This document shows positions 1-8,707 of a DNA stretch of 64,000 bases, in pieces. Source of the DNA: Anabaena sphaerica FACHB-251 (lineage in GTDB: Bacteria; Cyanobacteriota; Cyanobacteriia; Cyanobacteriales; Nostocaceae). The position numbers and the translations under genes were made by a program. A model generated the notes under the pieces. The model had not been told where the DNA came from. It did not search any database and saw only the letters and a list, made by a program, of their open reading frames with translations. The stretch's first letter is position 1. Each line of letters opens with the position of its first letter. The DNA is taken from positions 310,001-374,000 of the forward strand of contig NZ_JACJQU010000002.1 in assembly GCF_014696825.1 (NCBI RefSeq), in the 5' to 3' direction.

Positions 1-337
1 AGAAAGAGGGTAAATCAGGTTTTGGAGGTTCAGGTTTTGGAAATTCGGATTTTTGAGGTTCAGATTTTTGAGTTTCTACTATTTCTTGATTTTTTGTATC
101 TAATTGATAAAAATAATCATCAAAATATTTAATAAAATTCTTAACTGTTTCAGAATTGGGTTTAGACTTTACCCATAGCATTTGACAGAGTGTTTTTAAT
201 TGTTCTCGACTGCTTAAACCAAAACCTTTATTTAATGCTGCTAATAATAAATTATATTGGTCAATAGTCAGGGGAAAATCCCCTGTGTCTCGCAGGTGTA
301 AGAATAAATCAAATAAAGGTAGTTTTTGATTATTCAT
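1..337 (-). CDS. N-terminal part of a MoxR-linked regulator/effector protein (runs off the window)
   Basis: The reading frame starts with ATG at 337 and stays open to base 1, giving 112 codons. The N-terminus has a pattern I associate with cyanobacterial proteins encoded beside MoxR ATPases, often with a later vWA or SUMF1-type domain: LRDTGDFPLTIDQYNLLL, then GFGLSSREQLKTLCQMLWVKS. After about residue 85 the chain becomes a Pro/Lys/Glu-rich linker (EPQKSEFPKPEPPKP), as expected before a separate C-terminal domain that lies outside the window. The start overlaps the end of the MoxR-like frame by 8 bases, so the two were an operon with coupled translation. The family assignment is from memory; the catalytic domain is not visible. 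Confidence 0.5.
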   Translation of the reverse strand, partial: MNNQKLPLFDLFLHLRDTGDFPLTIDQYNLLLAALNKGFGLSSREQLKTLCQMLWVKSKPNSETVKNFIKYFDDYFYQLDTKNQEIVETQKSEPQKSEFPKPEPPKPDLPSF

Positions 338-629
338 CGTTATTTACTCTTGATTTATCCTTATAATATTCTTGGTCCTCTTTGCTTTTTAGTAAAACTC
401 CTAATAAATGAGGATGTTGGTAAAGATTTTTGATGAAATCTAAAGCTTCCTCTTGAGAAGAACGTTTTAACCAAAGTATGAAATCTAATAATTCACTGAT
501 ACTTGGTTTTTTACCATCTTTTCTGCGAGTTCCTTGGTTACGAACTTCAATAAATTTTTCAACTGCTTTTTTAACTATTCCATCTTTATCATTTAAAGGT
601 TTACCAAAATTTTCCAAGAGGTCTAATAT
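330..629 (-). pseudogene. C-terminal remnant of a MoxR-type AAA ATPase
   Basis: About 99 codons follow, in the same frame, a TAG stop at 632-630. The recognisable part is GKKPSISELLDFILWLK followed by a short helical tail, which resembles the C-terminal lid and tail of MoxR ATPases found in vWA/STAND conflict systems. The Walker A, Walker B and sensor regions are absent from the window, so it cannot be an ATPase on its own. The only possible start near the top is TTG at 617. I infer a deletion that joined the upstream frame to the MoxR tail, followed by a nonsense change. It could also be a small separate protein. Confidence 0.45.
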
Positions 630-1211
630 CTAAAAATTTGTATTTGATTCATGACTGTTTGCATAATCAATTAGAAACAATATTACTCGATGTTTATTAC
701 AAGCGCCTTGTGTTATTTCCATAACTAAAGGTTTACACAAATATTTCATAAACTCAGATAAACTTCTTGTATTTATTGAGTATATTTTATCTGATTGAAT
801 ATAATTCAACTCTAGCTTTAAAATAATACTTTGTTGATTCTTCCATATTTGATAAAATTCTTCTTTAATATCTGTCCATGCTGGATAAGCACCTATTTCT
901 GTAGCTATATCTTCACAGGAAATCAAAAATTCTCCGTTACGATTTGCTCTGGTTTTGTAAATATTTTTCTTAAAAGAATTAAGCTGGTAAGGATTTTTTT
1001 TGATCAGTTTATGGGATAACCAAGCTTGTCCTTCATAGGGTTGACCATGAATCAAAAAAGTTGCTGTTGTTGTGTTTTTGATTGAATCTTCAAATAATCT
1101 AAGTTGATTGACATAATTTAACCATAGTAGTGACCGTTTGACAGTTTCAATATTTTGAGGTTGAAGATTATTATTGAGATCATCATATTGGACAATGTTA
1201 ATATCACTCAA
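630..1211 (-). CDS. inactive-STAND-like protein, probably truncated
   Basis: A 193-codon frame with no ATG; the only plausible start is TTG at 1211, and an in-frame stop lies five codons further upstream. The segment TATFLIHGQPYEGQAWLSHKL looks like the degenerate P-loop region of the inactive-STAND (iSTAND) modules that accompany MoxR and vWA genes in cyanobacterial conflict systems. It has no real Walker A (no GxxGxGK[ST]). The frame ends on a beta strand (HRVILFLIDYA), earlier than I would expect, and a TAG separates it from the MoxR-like tail in the same frame. I infer a truncated gene in a decaying locus; the family call is moderate at best. Confidence 0.45.
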   Translation of the reverse strand: MSDINIVQYDDLNNNLQPQNIETVKRSLLWLNYVNQLRLFEDSIKNTTTATFLIHGQPYEGQAWLSHKLIKKNPYQLNSFKKNIYKTRANRNGEFLISCEDIATEIGAYPAWTDIKEEFYQIWKNQQSIILKLELNYIQSDKIYSINTRSLSEFMKYLCKPLVMEITQGACNKHRVILFLIDYANSHESNTNF

Positions 1212-1457
1212 TAATCGTGAAAACTAAAATTTAATCATGATAAAAATTAATAATTTTACATTTTCAGGAGTAAGTTGGGAGCATCATGGGAGAAAGTCAG
1301 GAAAAAATTGGAATTAATAGGGATAAAACATATAATTGATTTAATTTTTAGGGGATAAAAATAGGAGCAAATAAGGAGAATATAGGGGATTTCAAATCAT
1401 AAGAGAACTGTCAAACTAAAAACTGTAAATCAAATTCTCGTTTAAGAGGAATCTCTA

Positions 1458-1673
1458 ATGCGTATACGTTTAGAAGTAAATGAATCCTTGGTAAAAATGT
1501 ATTGTGAAATCCCGACTCAAGACCTGGAAAAGTATCGCAAATGGTTAATATGGTGTGTAACCGTCAGCTTACCTGTGCTGGTATCCTACAGTACAGCCAT
1601 AAAATTCCTACCCCATGGTACACTTCCTTTACATCCTAGTCAGGAAATTAACAAACCAGTAAAATTGCCTTAG
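1458..1673 (+). CDS. small hypothetical protein with one hydrophobic segment
   Basis: A 71-codon ATG frame preceded by a purine-rich AGAGGA. The product has a charged N-terminal 30 residues and one hydrophobic stretch near residues 29-50 (WLIWCVTVSLPVLVSY), so it may be a single-pass membrane peptide. I recognise no family. It stands alone between the decayed MoxR locus and the threonylcarbamoyl-AMP synthase gene and is followed by a small hairpin. It could be a chance frame. Confidence 0.35.
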   Translation: MRIRLEVNESLVKMYCEIPTQDLEKYRKWLIWCVTVSLPVLVSYSTAIKFLPHGTLPLHPSQEINKPVKLP

Positions 1674-1720
1674 TGATGATTTTACCATCCTGGTGATTGG
1701 AAATCACAGCTACACAGACA

Positions 1721-1740
1721 AAACCCGTCTTTACGGGTTT
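1721..1740. terminator. short GC-core hairpin, weak terminator candidate
   Basis: AAACCCGT and ACGGGTTT pair perfectly around a CTTT loop. No run of T follows on the plus strand, so if it ends transcription of the small upstream ORF it does so weakly. It may instead sit in the 5' leader of the next gene. Confidence 0.35.
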
Positions 1741-1775
1741 ATCTCCAAAATAGATAAGTAGTTTTTTGATATTTT

Positions 1776-2354
1776 ATGAATGTTTCTCTAGAAGTCCTGA
1801 TCAACGCTGCAAAAGCTGGAAAATTAATCAGCTTCCCCACAGATACGGTTCCCGCATTGGCCACCATACCCGCACAAGCAGAATTGATTTATGCTGCTAA
1901 ACAAAGAAGTTTTGATAAACCTTTAATTTTAATGGCTGCTAAAGCTGAAGATTTATGGGATTATGTGAAAGGCGATCATATTGAATATCAAATTTGGCAA
2001 AAAGTTGTTAATCAATATTGGCCTGGTGCATTGACTTTGGTTTTACCAGCTAGTGAGAAAATTCCTAAAGTGATGAATCCTAGTGATCCAACTACGATTG
2101 GAATTAGAGTACCAAATAATAAAGTTGCTCAAACTATTTTGGCACAAACCGGACCAATGGCTACAACTAGCGTCAATTTATCAGGACAACCAGCTTTAGA
2201 AAATCGAGCCGAAATAGAAGTTTATTTTCCAGAAGTTCTGACTTTAGAAGCGACAGAATATAAAGGTTTGGGAATACCTTCTACCGTTGCTAAATGGACA
2301 GGGAATAATTGGCAAATTTTGCGCCAAGGTAGTATTAAATTGGATCAAAATTAG
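1776..2354 (+). CDS. tsaC: L-threonylcarbamoyladenylate synthase (Sua5/YrdC/TsaC family)
   Basis: This enzyme makes threonylcarbamoyl-AMP from threonine, bicarbonate and ATP, the first step of the universal t6A37 tRNA modification in the cytoplasm. The 192-residue single-domain protein shows the YrdC fold signatures: ISFPTDTVPALA near residue 18, KQRSFDKPLILM near residue 43, the TTIGIRVPNN segment near residue 107, and a Thr/Ser-rich TTSVNLSGQPAL near residue 131. It lacks the C-terminal Sua5 domain, so it is the short TsaC form. The next gene starts 18 bases downstream on the same strand, so the two are probably co-transcribed. Confidence 0.9.
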   Translation: MNVSLEVLINAAKAGKLISFPTDTVPALATIPAQAELIYAAKQRSFDKPLILMAAKAEDLWDYVKGDHIEYQIWQKVVNQYWPGALTLVLPASEKIPKVMNPSDPTTIGIRVPNNKVAQTILAQTGPMATTSVNLSGQPALENRAEIEVYFPEVLTLEATEYKGLGIPSTVAKWTGNNWQILRQGSIKLDQN

Positions 2355-2372
2355 AATTATAATTAGAAAAAC

Positions 2373-3308
2373 ATGAATTTTACTAACTGGCTATATCTAG
2401 GAACGGGAATAGGATTAGGAATTGGTTTTTGTAAGTTATTCCTACAGTCATCAAAATCTCCATCTAGCCCTGCACAAATTGTACCACAACAGCAAGAAAC
2501 CGAAATTTCAGAAATCTTAGACAAATTAAACCAAACCCAATTAGCTTACGAAATGGCTAGGGAAATGAGCCACTTTAAAGGGGGGTTTTTAGGCAGAACT
2601 AGCCATGAATTGCGATCGCCCCTGAATGGTTTAATAGGATTACATCAGTTAATTTTGAATGATTTGTGCGAAAATCCAGCAGAAGAAAGAGAATTTGTTG
2701 GACAAGCTTATGAGCGATCGCTAAAATTGCTGAAAATGATTGATGAAATTCTCACTGTGTCCAGAATAGAACACGGGACAAACAAATTAGAAATTCGGCC
2801 TATACCGTTAAACCAAATTTTACAGGAAGTTCATAAATTAACTTATATGCTGGCCGCAAATCGTAATTATCCCTTTACTGTATCATTTCCAGAACCGGAA
2901 ATTTACGTTTTAGCAGATATGCGCTGGCTACGCCAAATATTGGTAAATTTAGTAGATACTACCATTTCTCAGATGGAAGAAGGCAGTATTTATCTTTCTA
3001 GCAGTATTGCATCTACAAATGATTTCGTTCATATTTGTCTAGATGTGCCGACTTATGCTGTAATATCCAGTGAGCCAATAGATTTGATGACATTGGAAAA
3101 GACGACAAATAAGGAAAATACCGATCTGTCATCAGGAATGAAGTTATTACTCAATCAAAAGTTGTTACCATTGATGGGAGGAAAACTAGAAATTTATCCT
3201 TCTCCCATCACCCAAGAAATCACACAGGATATGACGAGGCTGGAAGTTTCTATCCCCCTAGTGATTCCTGAAGCTGAACTTCTCCAGTCCCAAGCACAGA
3301 AAAATTAG
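2373..3308 (+). CDS. membrane-anchored histidine-kinase-like protein with degenerate ATPase domain
   Basis: The 311-residue product has an N-terminal hydrophobic anchor (about residues 5-25), a short linker and a HisKA dimerisation domain with a normal H-box, TSHELRSPLNGLIGL, whose phospho-acceptor would be His78. The following HATPase_c-like region is abnormal. The N-box reads LVNLVDTTISQ, where the usual catalytic Asn-Ala pair is Thr-Thr. No DxGxG box is seen. The G2 position reads SSGMKLLLNQKLLPLMGG. It may be a pseudokinase, a phosphotransfer partner or a very divergent kinase. Its 3' end overlaps the convergent acetyltransferase gene by 59 bases. Confidence 0.75.
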   Translation: MNFTNWLYLGTGIGLGIGFCKLFLQSSKSPSSPAQIVPQQQETEISEILDKLNQTQLAYEMAREMSHFKGGFLGRTSHELRSPLNGLIGLHQLILNDLCENPAEEREFVGQAYERSLKLLKMIDEILTVSRIEHGTNKLEIRPIPLNQILQEVHKLTYMLAANRNYPFTVSFPEPEIYVLADMRWLRQILVNLVDTTISQMEEGSIYLSSSIASTNDFVHICLDVPTYAVISSEPIDLMTLEKTTNKENTDLSSGMKLLLNQKLLPLMGGKLEIYPSPITQEITQDMTRLEVSIPLVIPEAELLQSQAQKN

Positions 3309-3717
3309 GCTGATTGTATAGTACCATTGTTGTTGTGCTATTAGTTTTAAAACCAATTTTTTCGTAAAATGCCTGTTGGTGAGTAGTCATCAAATAAACA
3401 CGCTCTACTTGCATTTGGGGATGAGCTAAAACAGTTTCTACTAACTTGATTCCCAGTCCCTTACCTTGATACTCTGGATGAATGACAACATCCCAAATTG
3501 TAGCGCGATAGATGCCATCAGAATTAGCTCTAGCAAACCCAATCAGTTGCTCTCCATTCCAAACAGAAATCACCGGGTCACTATTAGCAATAACTATGCC
3601 CAAATCCTCGATACTACGCCCTTTTGCCCAAAAAGCAGCAATATTAAACAGATTTTGAAGTTGGTAAAGATCAATCTCCGCACGGTCTTCACTAAACTGA
3701 ATTTGACGATAGTTCAT
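3250..3717 (-). CDS. GNAT-family N-acetyltransferase
   Basis: A 155-residue protein with the GNAT core: a strand pair around VISVWNGEQLIGFARA (about 50-65), then WDVVIHPEYQGKGLGIKLVETVL (about 75-98), in which the Q-G-K-G-L-G acetyl-CoA pyrophosphate loop is clear. The C-terminal AFYEKIGFK segment is also typical. The substrate cannot be read from the sequence. The gene runs convergently with the kinase-like gene, and its last 20 or so codons overlap that coding sequence. The final tail (LGTGEVQLQESLGG) may therefore be a non-conserved extension. Confidence 0.85.
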   Translation of the reverse strand: MNYRQIQFSEDRAEIDLYQLQNLFNIAAFWAKGRSIEDLGIVIANSDPVISVWNGEQLIGFARANSDGIYRATIWDVVIHPEYQGKGLGIKLVETVLAHPQMQVERVYLMTTHQQAFYEKIGFKTNSTTTMVLYNQPNFSVLGTGEVQLQESLGG

Positions 3718-3867
3718 TTATAGACACTCAATTTTGGTAGTATCTTCGCTTCTGTTATGGCATATTTTCCTGGAAAATACAGCACCTGTACATATATATG
3801 CAACTAAAGAATTATTAATTTCTTATTAAGAAGAATATTTGTCAGAATCAGGATTTAGAGGATTAGA

Positions 3868-3990
3868 GGATTTACAGGATGTTTGTTTGAATAGGAGTTT
3901 TTGGGGATTTAAGGATTTTCAGAATGTTATTTTTGTCTAAATCAGGATTTACAGGATGTTTGTTTGAATAGGAGTTTTTGGGGATTTAAG
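3868..3990. repeat. 46-bp perfect direct repeat in two copies
   Basis: Bases 3868-3913 and 3945-3990 are identical 46-mers separated by 31 bases. The surrounding sequence contains further partial copies of the motif ggatttacaggatg. The tract lies in a gene-free stretch (3724-4445) that also holds an inverted-repeat element and a short palindrome, and otherwise shows nothing coding. Confidence 0.9.
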
Positions 3991-4058
3991 AATTTAGAAG
4001 ATGCTACTTTTCGATGAATATTTGTGATATTTTCATAAGAATATTTTAATCTTTTCTA

Positions 4059-4214
4059 AGAGGTTGTTTGAAAACTTTTTCGTGTGGGATCTGACACCCG
4101 CAGATCCCCATAAATCCCCCTTAAAAAGGGGGACTTTGAGGAATTTAGCCATGCTGCTTTGTAAGGGGGGTTGGGGGGATCTCGATTAATTCTGATACTT
4201 TTCAAACATCCTCT
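4059..4214. mobile_element. MITE-like element, 156 bp, 18-bp terminal inverted repeats (copy A)
   Basis: The left end agaggttgtttgaaaact pairs with the right end acttttcaaacatcctct with two mismatches. Inside are a CCCCCTTAAAAAGGGGG hairpin and a second G-rich half. It has no coding capacity. Very similar ends occur at 38083-38246, and a left end occurs at 32848, which argues for a dispersed family moved in trans. A possible target duplication is too short to call. Confidence 0.7.
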
Positions 4215-4295
4215 AATCCTTCTAATCCAGAAAATTATTAGACCATCTATAGCAGAAGGCAATAGGCAATAGGCAAGAGTAAAACCCTTGTAAAT

Positions 4296-4321
4296 GTTGG
4301 GTTTCATTCCTCAACCCAACC
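4296..4321. repeat. palindromic GTTGGGTT/AACCCAAC repeat
   Basis: The hairpin gttgggtttcattcctcaacccaac is a common intergenic palindrome in cyanobacteria. A related unit with the same gttggg/cccaac arms lies near 49446-49471. No function is evident. Confidence 0.5.
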
Positions 4322-4445
4322 TACATAATTTCATTGTTTTGAGCTTAACCAACAAGTATTGATTGCAGATCGATCAATGATGTACAGAATCTAAATTGAA
4401 ACCTATACACAAAGCCAGTTTTACTCCTGACTCCTGCTATACCAA

Positions 4446-4862
4446 TCACGAATTAATTACAAACTTCCACAGAGGATGAGTAGGACCCTGTTGACGTATT
4501 CGACAAACATGTTTTTCTAAACGTTGCTTTTCCGCTTGTGGTAAACCTATCAAAATATTGCGACTTTGCCACACCAAAACAGAAACCGTCATCCCAATAC
4601 AAAAAGATAAACCCAGGGTAGACAGGGGATGGAAAAAAAGTCCATATCGCACTGCTACCCAGGTAAAATATTGTTTCCATAACGGAAACTCTGTACGTAA
4701 ATCCCACAGGCAAATAGGAGCAATTATCAGCCACAAACAGCTGACAAATAACCACCTGCCATATACTGTCAGCTGGTGTAACCTCTGGACTTGCTCAAGA
4801 AAAGAAGCATCAGAGTTTTCAACGCTTGAGTTATTAATTGGTGGTTCTTCCTGTAGGTCCAT
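4446..4862 (-). CDS. conserved-looking cyanobacterial membrane protein, two TM segments
   Basis: A 138-residue protein with an acidic N-terminus, two hydrophobic helices (about residues 38-55, VSCLWLIIAPICLW, and 75-98, FFHPLSTLGLSFCIGMTVSVLVW) and a basic cytoplasmic-looking tail (EKQRLEKHVCRIRQQGPTHPLW). I do not recognise the family. It is encoded 80 bases downstream of secF on the same strand and may be read through from that operon; the gap is a G-rich repeat. The function is unknown. Confidence 0.65.
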   Translation of the reverse strand: MDLQEEPPINNSSVENSDASFLEQVQRLHQLTVYGRWLFVSCLWLIIAPICLWDLRTEFPLWKQYFTWVAVRYGLFFHPLSTLGLSFCIGMTVSVLVWQSRNILIGLPQAEKQRLEKHVCRIRQQGPTHPLWKFVINS

Positions 4863-4942
4863 AGGTCATTGAAGACTGGTGTAGGGGGTAGGGGATAGAG
4901 TGCAGGGGGTAGGAAGAATATCCTCAAGCCAGCAACCTTAAG

Positions 4943-5920
4943 TTAACCATCCTGAGAACTGATAGATGTATCAATTGTATCTATTGTATATTTCTCGTTA
5001 CGTTCTCGCCACCAAGTGAGAAGCGTACTGGCAATGAAAATACTGGAATAAACCCCCGCTAAAAAGCCAACAATTAAAGCTAGAGAAAAATATTTCAAGG
5101 TTTCCCCACCAAATAGAAAAATAGCAAATAACGACAACATGGTTGTTAAGCTAGTGTTGATTGACCTGGACAAAGTTTGATTAACAGCATCATCAACAAT
5201 CTCAGCAATTGGCCTGTCAGGATTCATTTTCAGGGTTTCCCGGATGCGGTCATAAATTACCACTGTGTCGTTAACTGAAAAACCAGTGATGGTTAACAAG
5301 GCAACAATAAATAGACTATCTACTTCTATACCTGCAACCAATCCTAAAATTGAGAATACCCCCACTGTCACCAAAATATCGTGAAATAAGGCAACAATTG
5401 CAAATGCAGCATAATCCCACTGAAAGCGAACAGCTAAGTAGATAATAATACCTATAAAGGAAACTATCAAAGCTAAGACACCTGACCTAAAAAGTTCTTG
5501 TCCCAGTGTCGGACCCACAGAGTCAATTTGGTTTTTTTGCGGGTCAAAAGCACCAATTTTTTCGCTTAATGCGTTTTGTAACTTAGTGCGCTGGTCAGTT
5601 CCCAAGTTTTTTGTGCGGATAGTGATACCATTTTCTTGACCGTTTTCGGAAATTAATTGGATGCTACTATCTCCAAGTCCTTCAGCTTTGGCAACTTCCC
5701 TTATAGCATTAATATCTATTGGTTGATTACAGTTACCAGGTAGGCTACAGTCCCGAACTAACTGTAAGCGTGTCCCACCAATAAAGTCTAAACCAGGGCG
5801 TAGTGGTGCTTTAATGTTGGGGTTTTGCCAAGAAATCACCATTGAGATGATCCCGCTGAGAATGACAGCTGCTGAAATAGTCCACCAGAGCGATCGCGAT
5901 TTGTTAATATTTAGTGTCAT
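4943..5920 (-). CDS. secF: protein translocase subunit SecF
   Basis: SecF pairs with SecD in the plasma and/or thylakoid membrane and uses the proton gradient to pull exported proteins off SecYEG. The 325-residue product has the N-terminal helix, the conserved [12 protein letters not shown] motif of the first periplasmic domain (about 42-53) and a C-terminal bundle of five helices. That bundle includes [14 protein letters not shown] (about 215-228), the SecF signature with its functional Asp-Arg pair. The ATG overlaps the secD stop as ATGA, so translation is coupled. The cysteine-containing insert near residue 58-64 (CSLPGNC) is a lineage detail. Confidence 0.96.
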   Translation of the reverse strand: MTLNINKSRSLWWTISAAVILSGIISMVISWQNPNIKAPLRPGLDFIGGTRLQLVRDCSLPGNCNQPIDINAIREVAKAEGLGDSSIQLISENGQENGITIRTKNLGTDQRTKLQNALSEKIGAFDPQKNQIDSVGPTLGQELFRSGVLALIVSFIGIIIYLAVRFQWDYAAFAIVALFHDILVTVGVFSILGLVAGIEVDSLFIVALLTITGFSVNDTVVIYDRIRETLKMNPDRPIAEIVDDAVNQTLSRSINTSLTTMLSLFAIFLFGGETLKYFSLALIVGFLAGVYSSIFIASTLLTWWRERNEKYTIDTIDTSISSQDG

Positions 5921-7350
5921 CTAGCCACCTCCGTCTTATTTGCTGCTGTTAGGTTAGGACAGTAGAGTTCTGTTTTCCGCCAAGAGGGAATGGAAACAGC
6001 TAAAAACATCAAGGTACGACTACAGGTGATGGCTGTAAACATACTCACACCAACTCCTAAAGCTAAGGTGAGGGCAAAGCCTTTCACTAACCCAGAACCT
6101 AACCAAAATAGGGCGGCACAAGCTATCCAGGTTGTAACATTACTATCTAAAATACTGGAAAATGCCCGGTAAAAACCAGATTCTACAGAACGATATAATG
6201 ATTTACCTGCCCGTAATTCTTCCCGTGTGCGTTCAAAAATTAGTACGTTGGCATCAACTGCCATACCAATACTGAGAATAAAACCAGCAATTCCTGGCAA
6301 GGTGAGGGTGACACCCAATAAGCAAAATGTAGCCCAGGTTAACAGGGAGTAGATCACTAGTGATACATCAGCAATAAGTCCTGGTAATCTATAATACACC
6401 ACCATAAAGACTAATACTAAAATCAGACCACCGATACCAGCGTAAATACTGCTCTGAATACTGTCTTTACCCAAGGTTGCGCCCACTGTTCTTCTTTCGG
6501 CGATTTCTACAGGTACGGGTAACGCGCCACCTCGTAATTGTACACCTAAGTTGTTGGCTTCTTCTGCCTCAAAACGTCCTGTAATCACGGCTGAACCACC
6601 AGTTATTCCGGTCGCGGCAAATTCTACCCCGACTGAGGGAGAACTAATTAATTCATTATCCAGAAAAATACCGATAGCGCGACCTGTTCCCGCTAACTTT
6701 TTAGTTAAGTCAGCAAATAGTTCACCACCTTTGGTATCGAAGCGGATGGCTACATTCCAGTTAGTACCTTGGGTGGGTTCACCGTAGGCATCTTTGAGGT
6801 ATTTACCTGTCAGTGGTGGGTTGGTGCTTTCAAATAATTCGGCGATCGCTTGATTATTTTTTTTTAAATCTGCCCGATTTTTCTCAATAGCCGCTTGATC
6901 CTGTGATTTTCGCAACTCTTCCTGCTTATTTTTTAGTTCCGATTCTGATACTCGAAAAGCCAGTAGTTGAGTGTCTGTATCCGGCTTTTGAGTGCGGAAT
7001 TCTAATTGTGCTGTACCCCCTAGTACCCGTTCTGCCTGTTCGGGATCATTGACACCAGGTAACTGGACTAAAATTTTATCAGTCCCCACAGTTTGAATTA
7101 CTGGTTCGGAAACGCCGAGACCGTTAATTCGACCTTCGACGACTTTCTTCACAGCTTCCAATTCGCGTTCGGTGATTTCCTTAATTTCTTCTGTTGGTTT
7201 CACCTGAATTGTAAGCTGTGAGCCTCCCCGCAAGTCCAGTCCCAACGGTACGGGAATTGTTGCAATCACCGTAATAGCGGCGATTACCAAAACTATAATT
7301 AACGCTAATAGCGATCGCTGTCTTTGCATACCATCACTCACAACTGACAA
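5917..7350 (-). CDS. secD: protein translocase subunit SecD
   Basis: The partner of SecF, 477 residues, close to the shorter cyanobacterial SecD size. Visible features are the N-terminal helix, [14 protein letters not shown] (about 38-51), the P1 domain with [25 protein letters not shown] (about 93-118) and the C-terminal transmembrane domain. The latter contains [22 protein letters not shown] (about 350-372), the RND-type helix with the proton-relay Asp. The middle carries a charged helical insert (about 135-170). It lies directly upstream of secF and downstream of pdhB on the same strand; the pdhB-secD-secF order recurs in cyanobacteria as far as I recall. Confidence 0.96.
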   Translation of the reverse strand: MSVVSDGMQRQRSLLALIIVLVIAAITVIATIPVPLGLDLRGGSQLTIQVKPTEEIKEITERELEAVKKVVEGRINGLGVSEPVIQTVGTDKILVQLPGVNDPEQAERVLGGTAQLEFRTQKPDTDTQLLAFRVSESELKNKQEELRKSQDQAAIEKNRADLKKNNQAIAELFESTNPPLTGKYLKDAYGEPTQGTNWNVAIRFDTKGGELFADLTKKLAGTGRAIGIFLDNELISSPSVGVEFAATGITGGSAVITGRFEAEEANNLGVQLRGGALPVPVEIAERRTVGATLGKDSIQSSIYAGIGGLILVLVFMVVYYRLPGLIADVSLVIYSLLTWATFCLLGVTLTLPGIAGFILSIGMAVDANVLIFERTREELRAGKSLYRSVESGFYRAFSSILDSNVTTWIACAALFWLGSGLVKGFALTLALGVGVSMFTAITCSRTLMFLAVSIPSWRKTELYCPNLTAANKTEVAR

Positions 7351-7399
7351 AGGCTATAATAACGTTCTTTTTGTCAGGTGTGAGTAGAAGATTTAATAG

Positions 7400-7534
7400 G
7401 AGGCAGGAGGCAGGAATCAGGAGTCAGGTGAAGTAGGGGAAGTAGGGGAAGTAGGGGAAGAATTATATACATATCACCAGTCCCCAGTCCCCAGTCTCCA
7501 GTCCCCAGTCCCCAGTTCCCAGTCCCTAGTCCCC
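7400..7534. repeat. tandem short repeats (nonamer and heptamer tracts)
   Basis: The pdhB-secD spacer contains three copies of aagtagggg (7431-7457) and then about eight near-copies of the heptamer ccccagt (about 7478-7534). These are the short tandemly repeated repetitive sequences common in filamentous cyanobacteria. The heptamer block runs up to the pdhB stop codon. Confidence 0.85.
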
Positions 7535-8517
7535 TATACTCGCAAAGCTACCATTTTCTGGACAGCTTCGACAATTTGCTCTGGTTGGACAATGGTTAAG
7601 CGTTCCAGATTACCGTTGTAAGGTGTGGGAATATCTTGGGAAGAAAGACGCAGTACAGGCGCGTCTAATTCATCAAATAACCTGTCATTGATGGAGGCGG
7701 TTAATTCTGCGCCAATACCCCCAGTTCTCATGCACTCTTCGACAATAACGACACGGTGGGTTTTCCGTATTGAATCACCAATAGTATCAAAATCTAGAGG
7801 TTTGAGAGATATCAAGTCAATAACTTCTGGATCGTATCCTTGTTTTTCCAAAGTTTTTACGGCTTGCAGTACATGATACCGCATCCGAGAATAGGTAAGA
7901 ATTGTCACGTCTTTTCCACGACGTACTACTTCTGCTTTATCTAGTGGTAGTACATATTCTTCTTCTGGCAGATTTTCTTTTAAGTTATAGAGTAAAACGT
8001 GTTCAAAAAATAACACTGGGTTATCATCGCGGATAGCTGCCTTTAATAACCCCTTAGCGTTGTAAGGTGTGGAACAAGCGACAATTTTTAAACCGGGAAC
8101 CGCTTGGAAATAAGCTTCTAGTCGTTGGGAGTGTTCTGCACCCAGTTGTTTTCCCACACCCCCAGGACCACGGATGACCATCGGGATTTTAAAGTTACCG
8201 CCGGAAGTATAGCGTAACATACCCGCGTTGTTAGAAATTTGGTTGAAAGCTAGGAGCAAAAAGCCCATGTTCATGCCTTCAATGATAGGTCTTAATCCCG
8301 TCATTGCTGCTCCCACAGCCAAGCCGGTAAAGCTATTTTCAGCAATGGGGGTATCTAAGACTCGCAGATCACCATACTTTTTGCATAGGTCTTTAGTAAC
8401 TTTATAGGAACCGCCATAGTGTCCTACGTCTTCACCAAGAACAAATACGCTAGAGTCGCGGGACATTTCTTCATCGATGGCTTCCCGCAGGGCGTTGAAA
8501 AATAGTGTTTCTGCCAT
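7534..8517 (-). CDS. pdhB: pyruvate dehydrogenase E1 component, beta subunit
   Basis: With the alpha subunit it decarboxylates pyruvate on thiamine diphosphate and feeds acetyl groups to the E2 lipoyl domains, giving acetyl-CoA. The 327-residue protein shows the transketolase-like pyrimidine-binding domain ([27 protein letters not shown] near the N-terminus, with the catalytic Glu in the GED motif; [22 protein letters not shown] around 86-107). It also has the C-terminal transketolase domain ([28 protein letters not shown]). The E1 alpha gene is not in the window. It is the first gene of the probable pdhB-secD-secF unit. Confidence 0.96.
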   Translation of the reverse strand: MAETLFFNALREAIDEEMSRDSSVFVLGEDVGHYGGSYKVTKDLCKKYGDLRVLDTPIAENSFTGLAVGAAMTGLRPIIEGMNMGFLLLAFNQISNNAGMLRYTSGGNFKIPMVIRGPGGVGKQLGAEHSQRLEAYFQAVPGLKIVACSTPYNAKGLLKAAIRDDNPVLFFEHVLLYNLKENLPEEEYVLPLDKAEVVRRGKDVTILTYSRMRYHVLQAVKTLEKQGYDPEVIDLISLKPLDFDTIGDSIRKTHRVVIVEECMRTGGIGAELTASINDRLFDELDAPVLRLSSQDIPTPYNGNLERLTIVQPEQIVEAVQKMVALRV

Positions 8518-8605
8518 TTAGACCTTTATCACAATTTATTGTTCTCAAATTTTATCGTGCCTCCGTCCCTAATAACGTCAGCGATCGCACTCTTATTGGG
8601 GACTG

Positions 8606-8700
8606 GGGAATGAGCAGGGGAGCAGGGGAGCAGGGGAGCAGGGAGTAAGAAAGAGGAAAAATAGATTCCTCCTGCCTTCTGCCTTCTGCCTCCTGCCTCC
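8606..8700. repeat. gcagggga heptamer-type tandem repeat and cctgcct/tctgcct tract
   Basis: The short ddl-pdhB spacer has about four copies of gagcagggg (8606-8643) and, some 25 bases further on, a run of cctcctgcc/ttctgcc units (8668-8700). A minus-strand frame can be drawn across it, but its translation is only repeat sequence. Confidence 0.85.
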
Positions 8701-8707
8701 AGTTCCG

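Noticed and set aside
7400-7534. Possible CRISPR-like array
   Set aside because: Units of 7-9 bases without spacers; these are short tandem repeats, and no cas gene is in the window.
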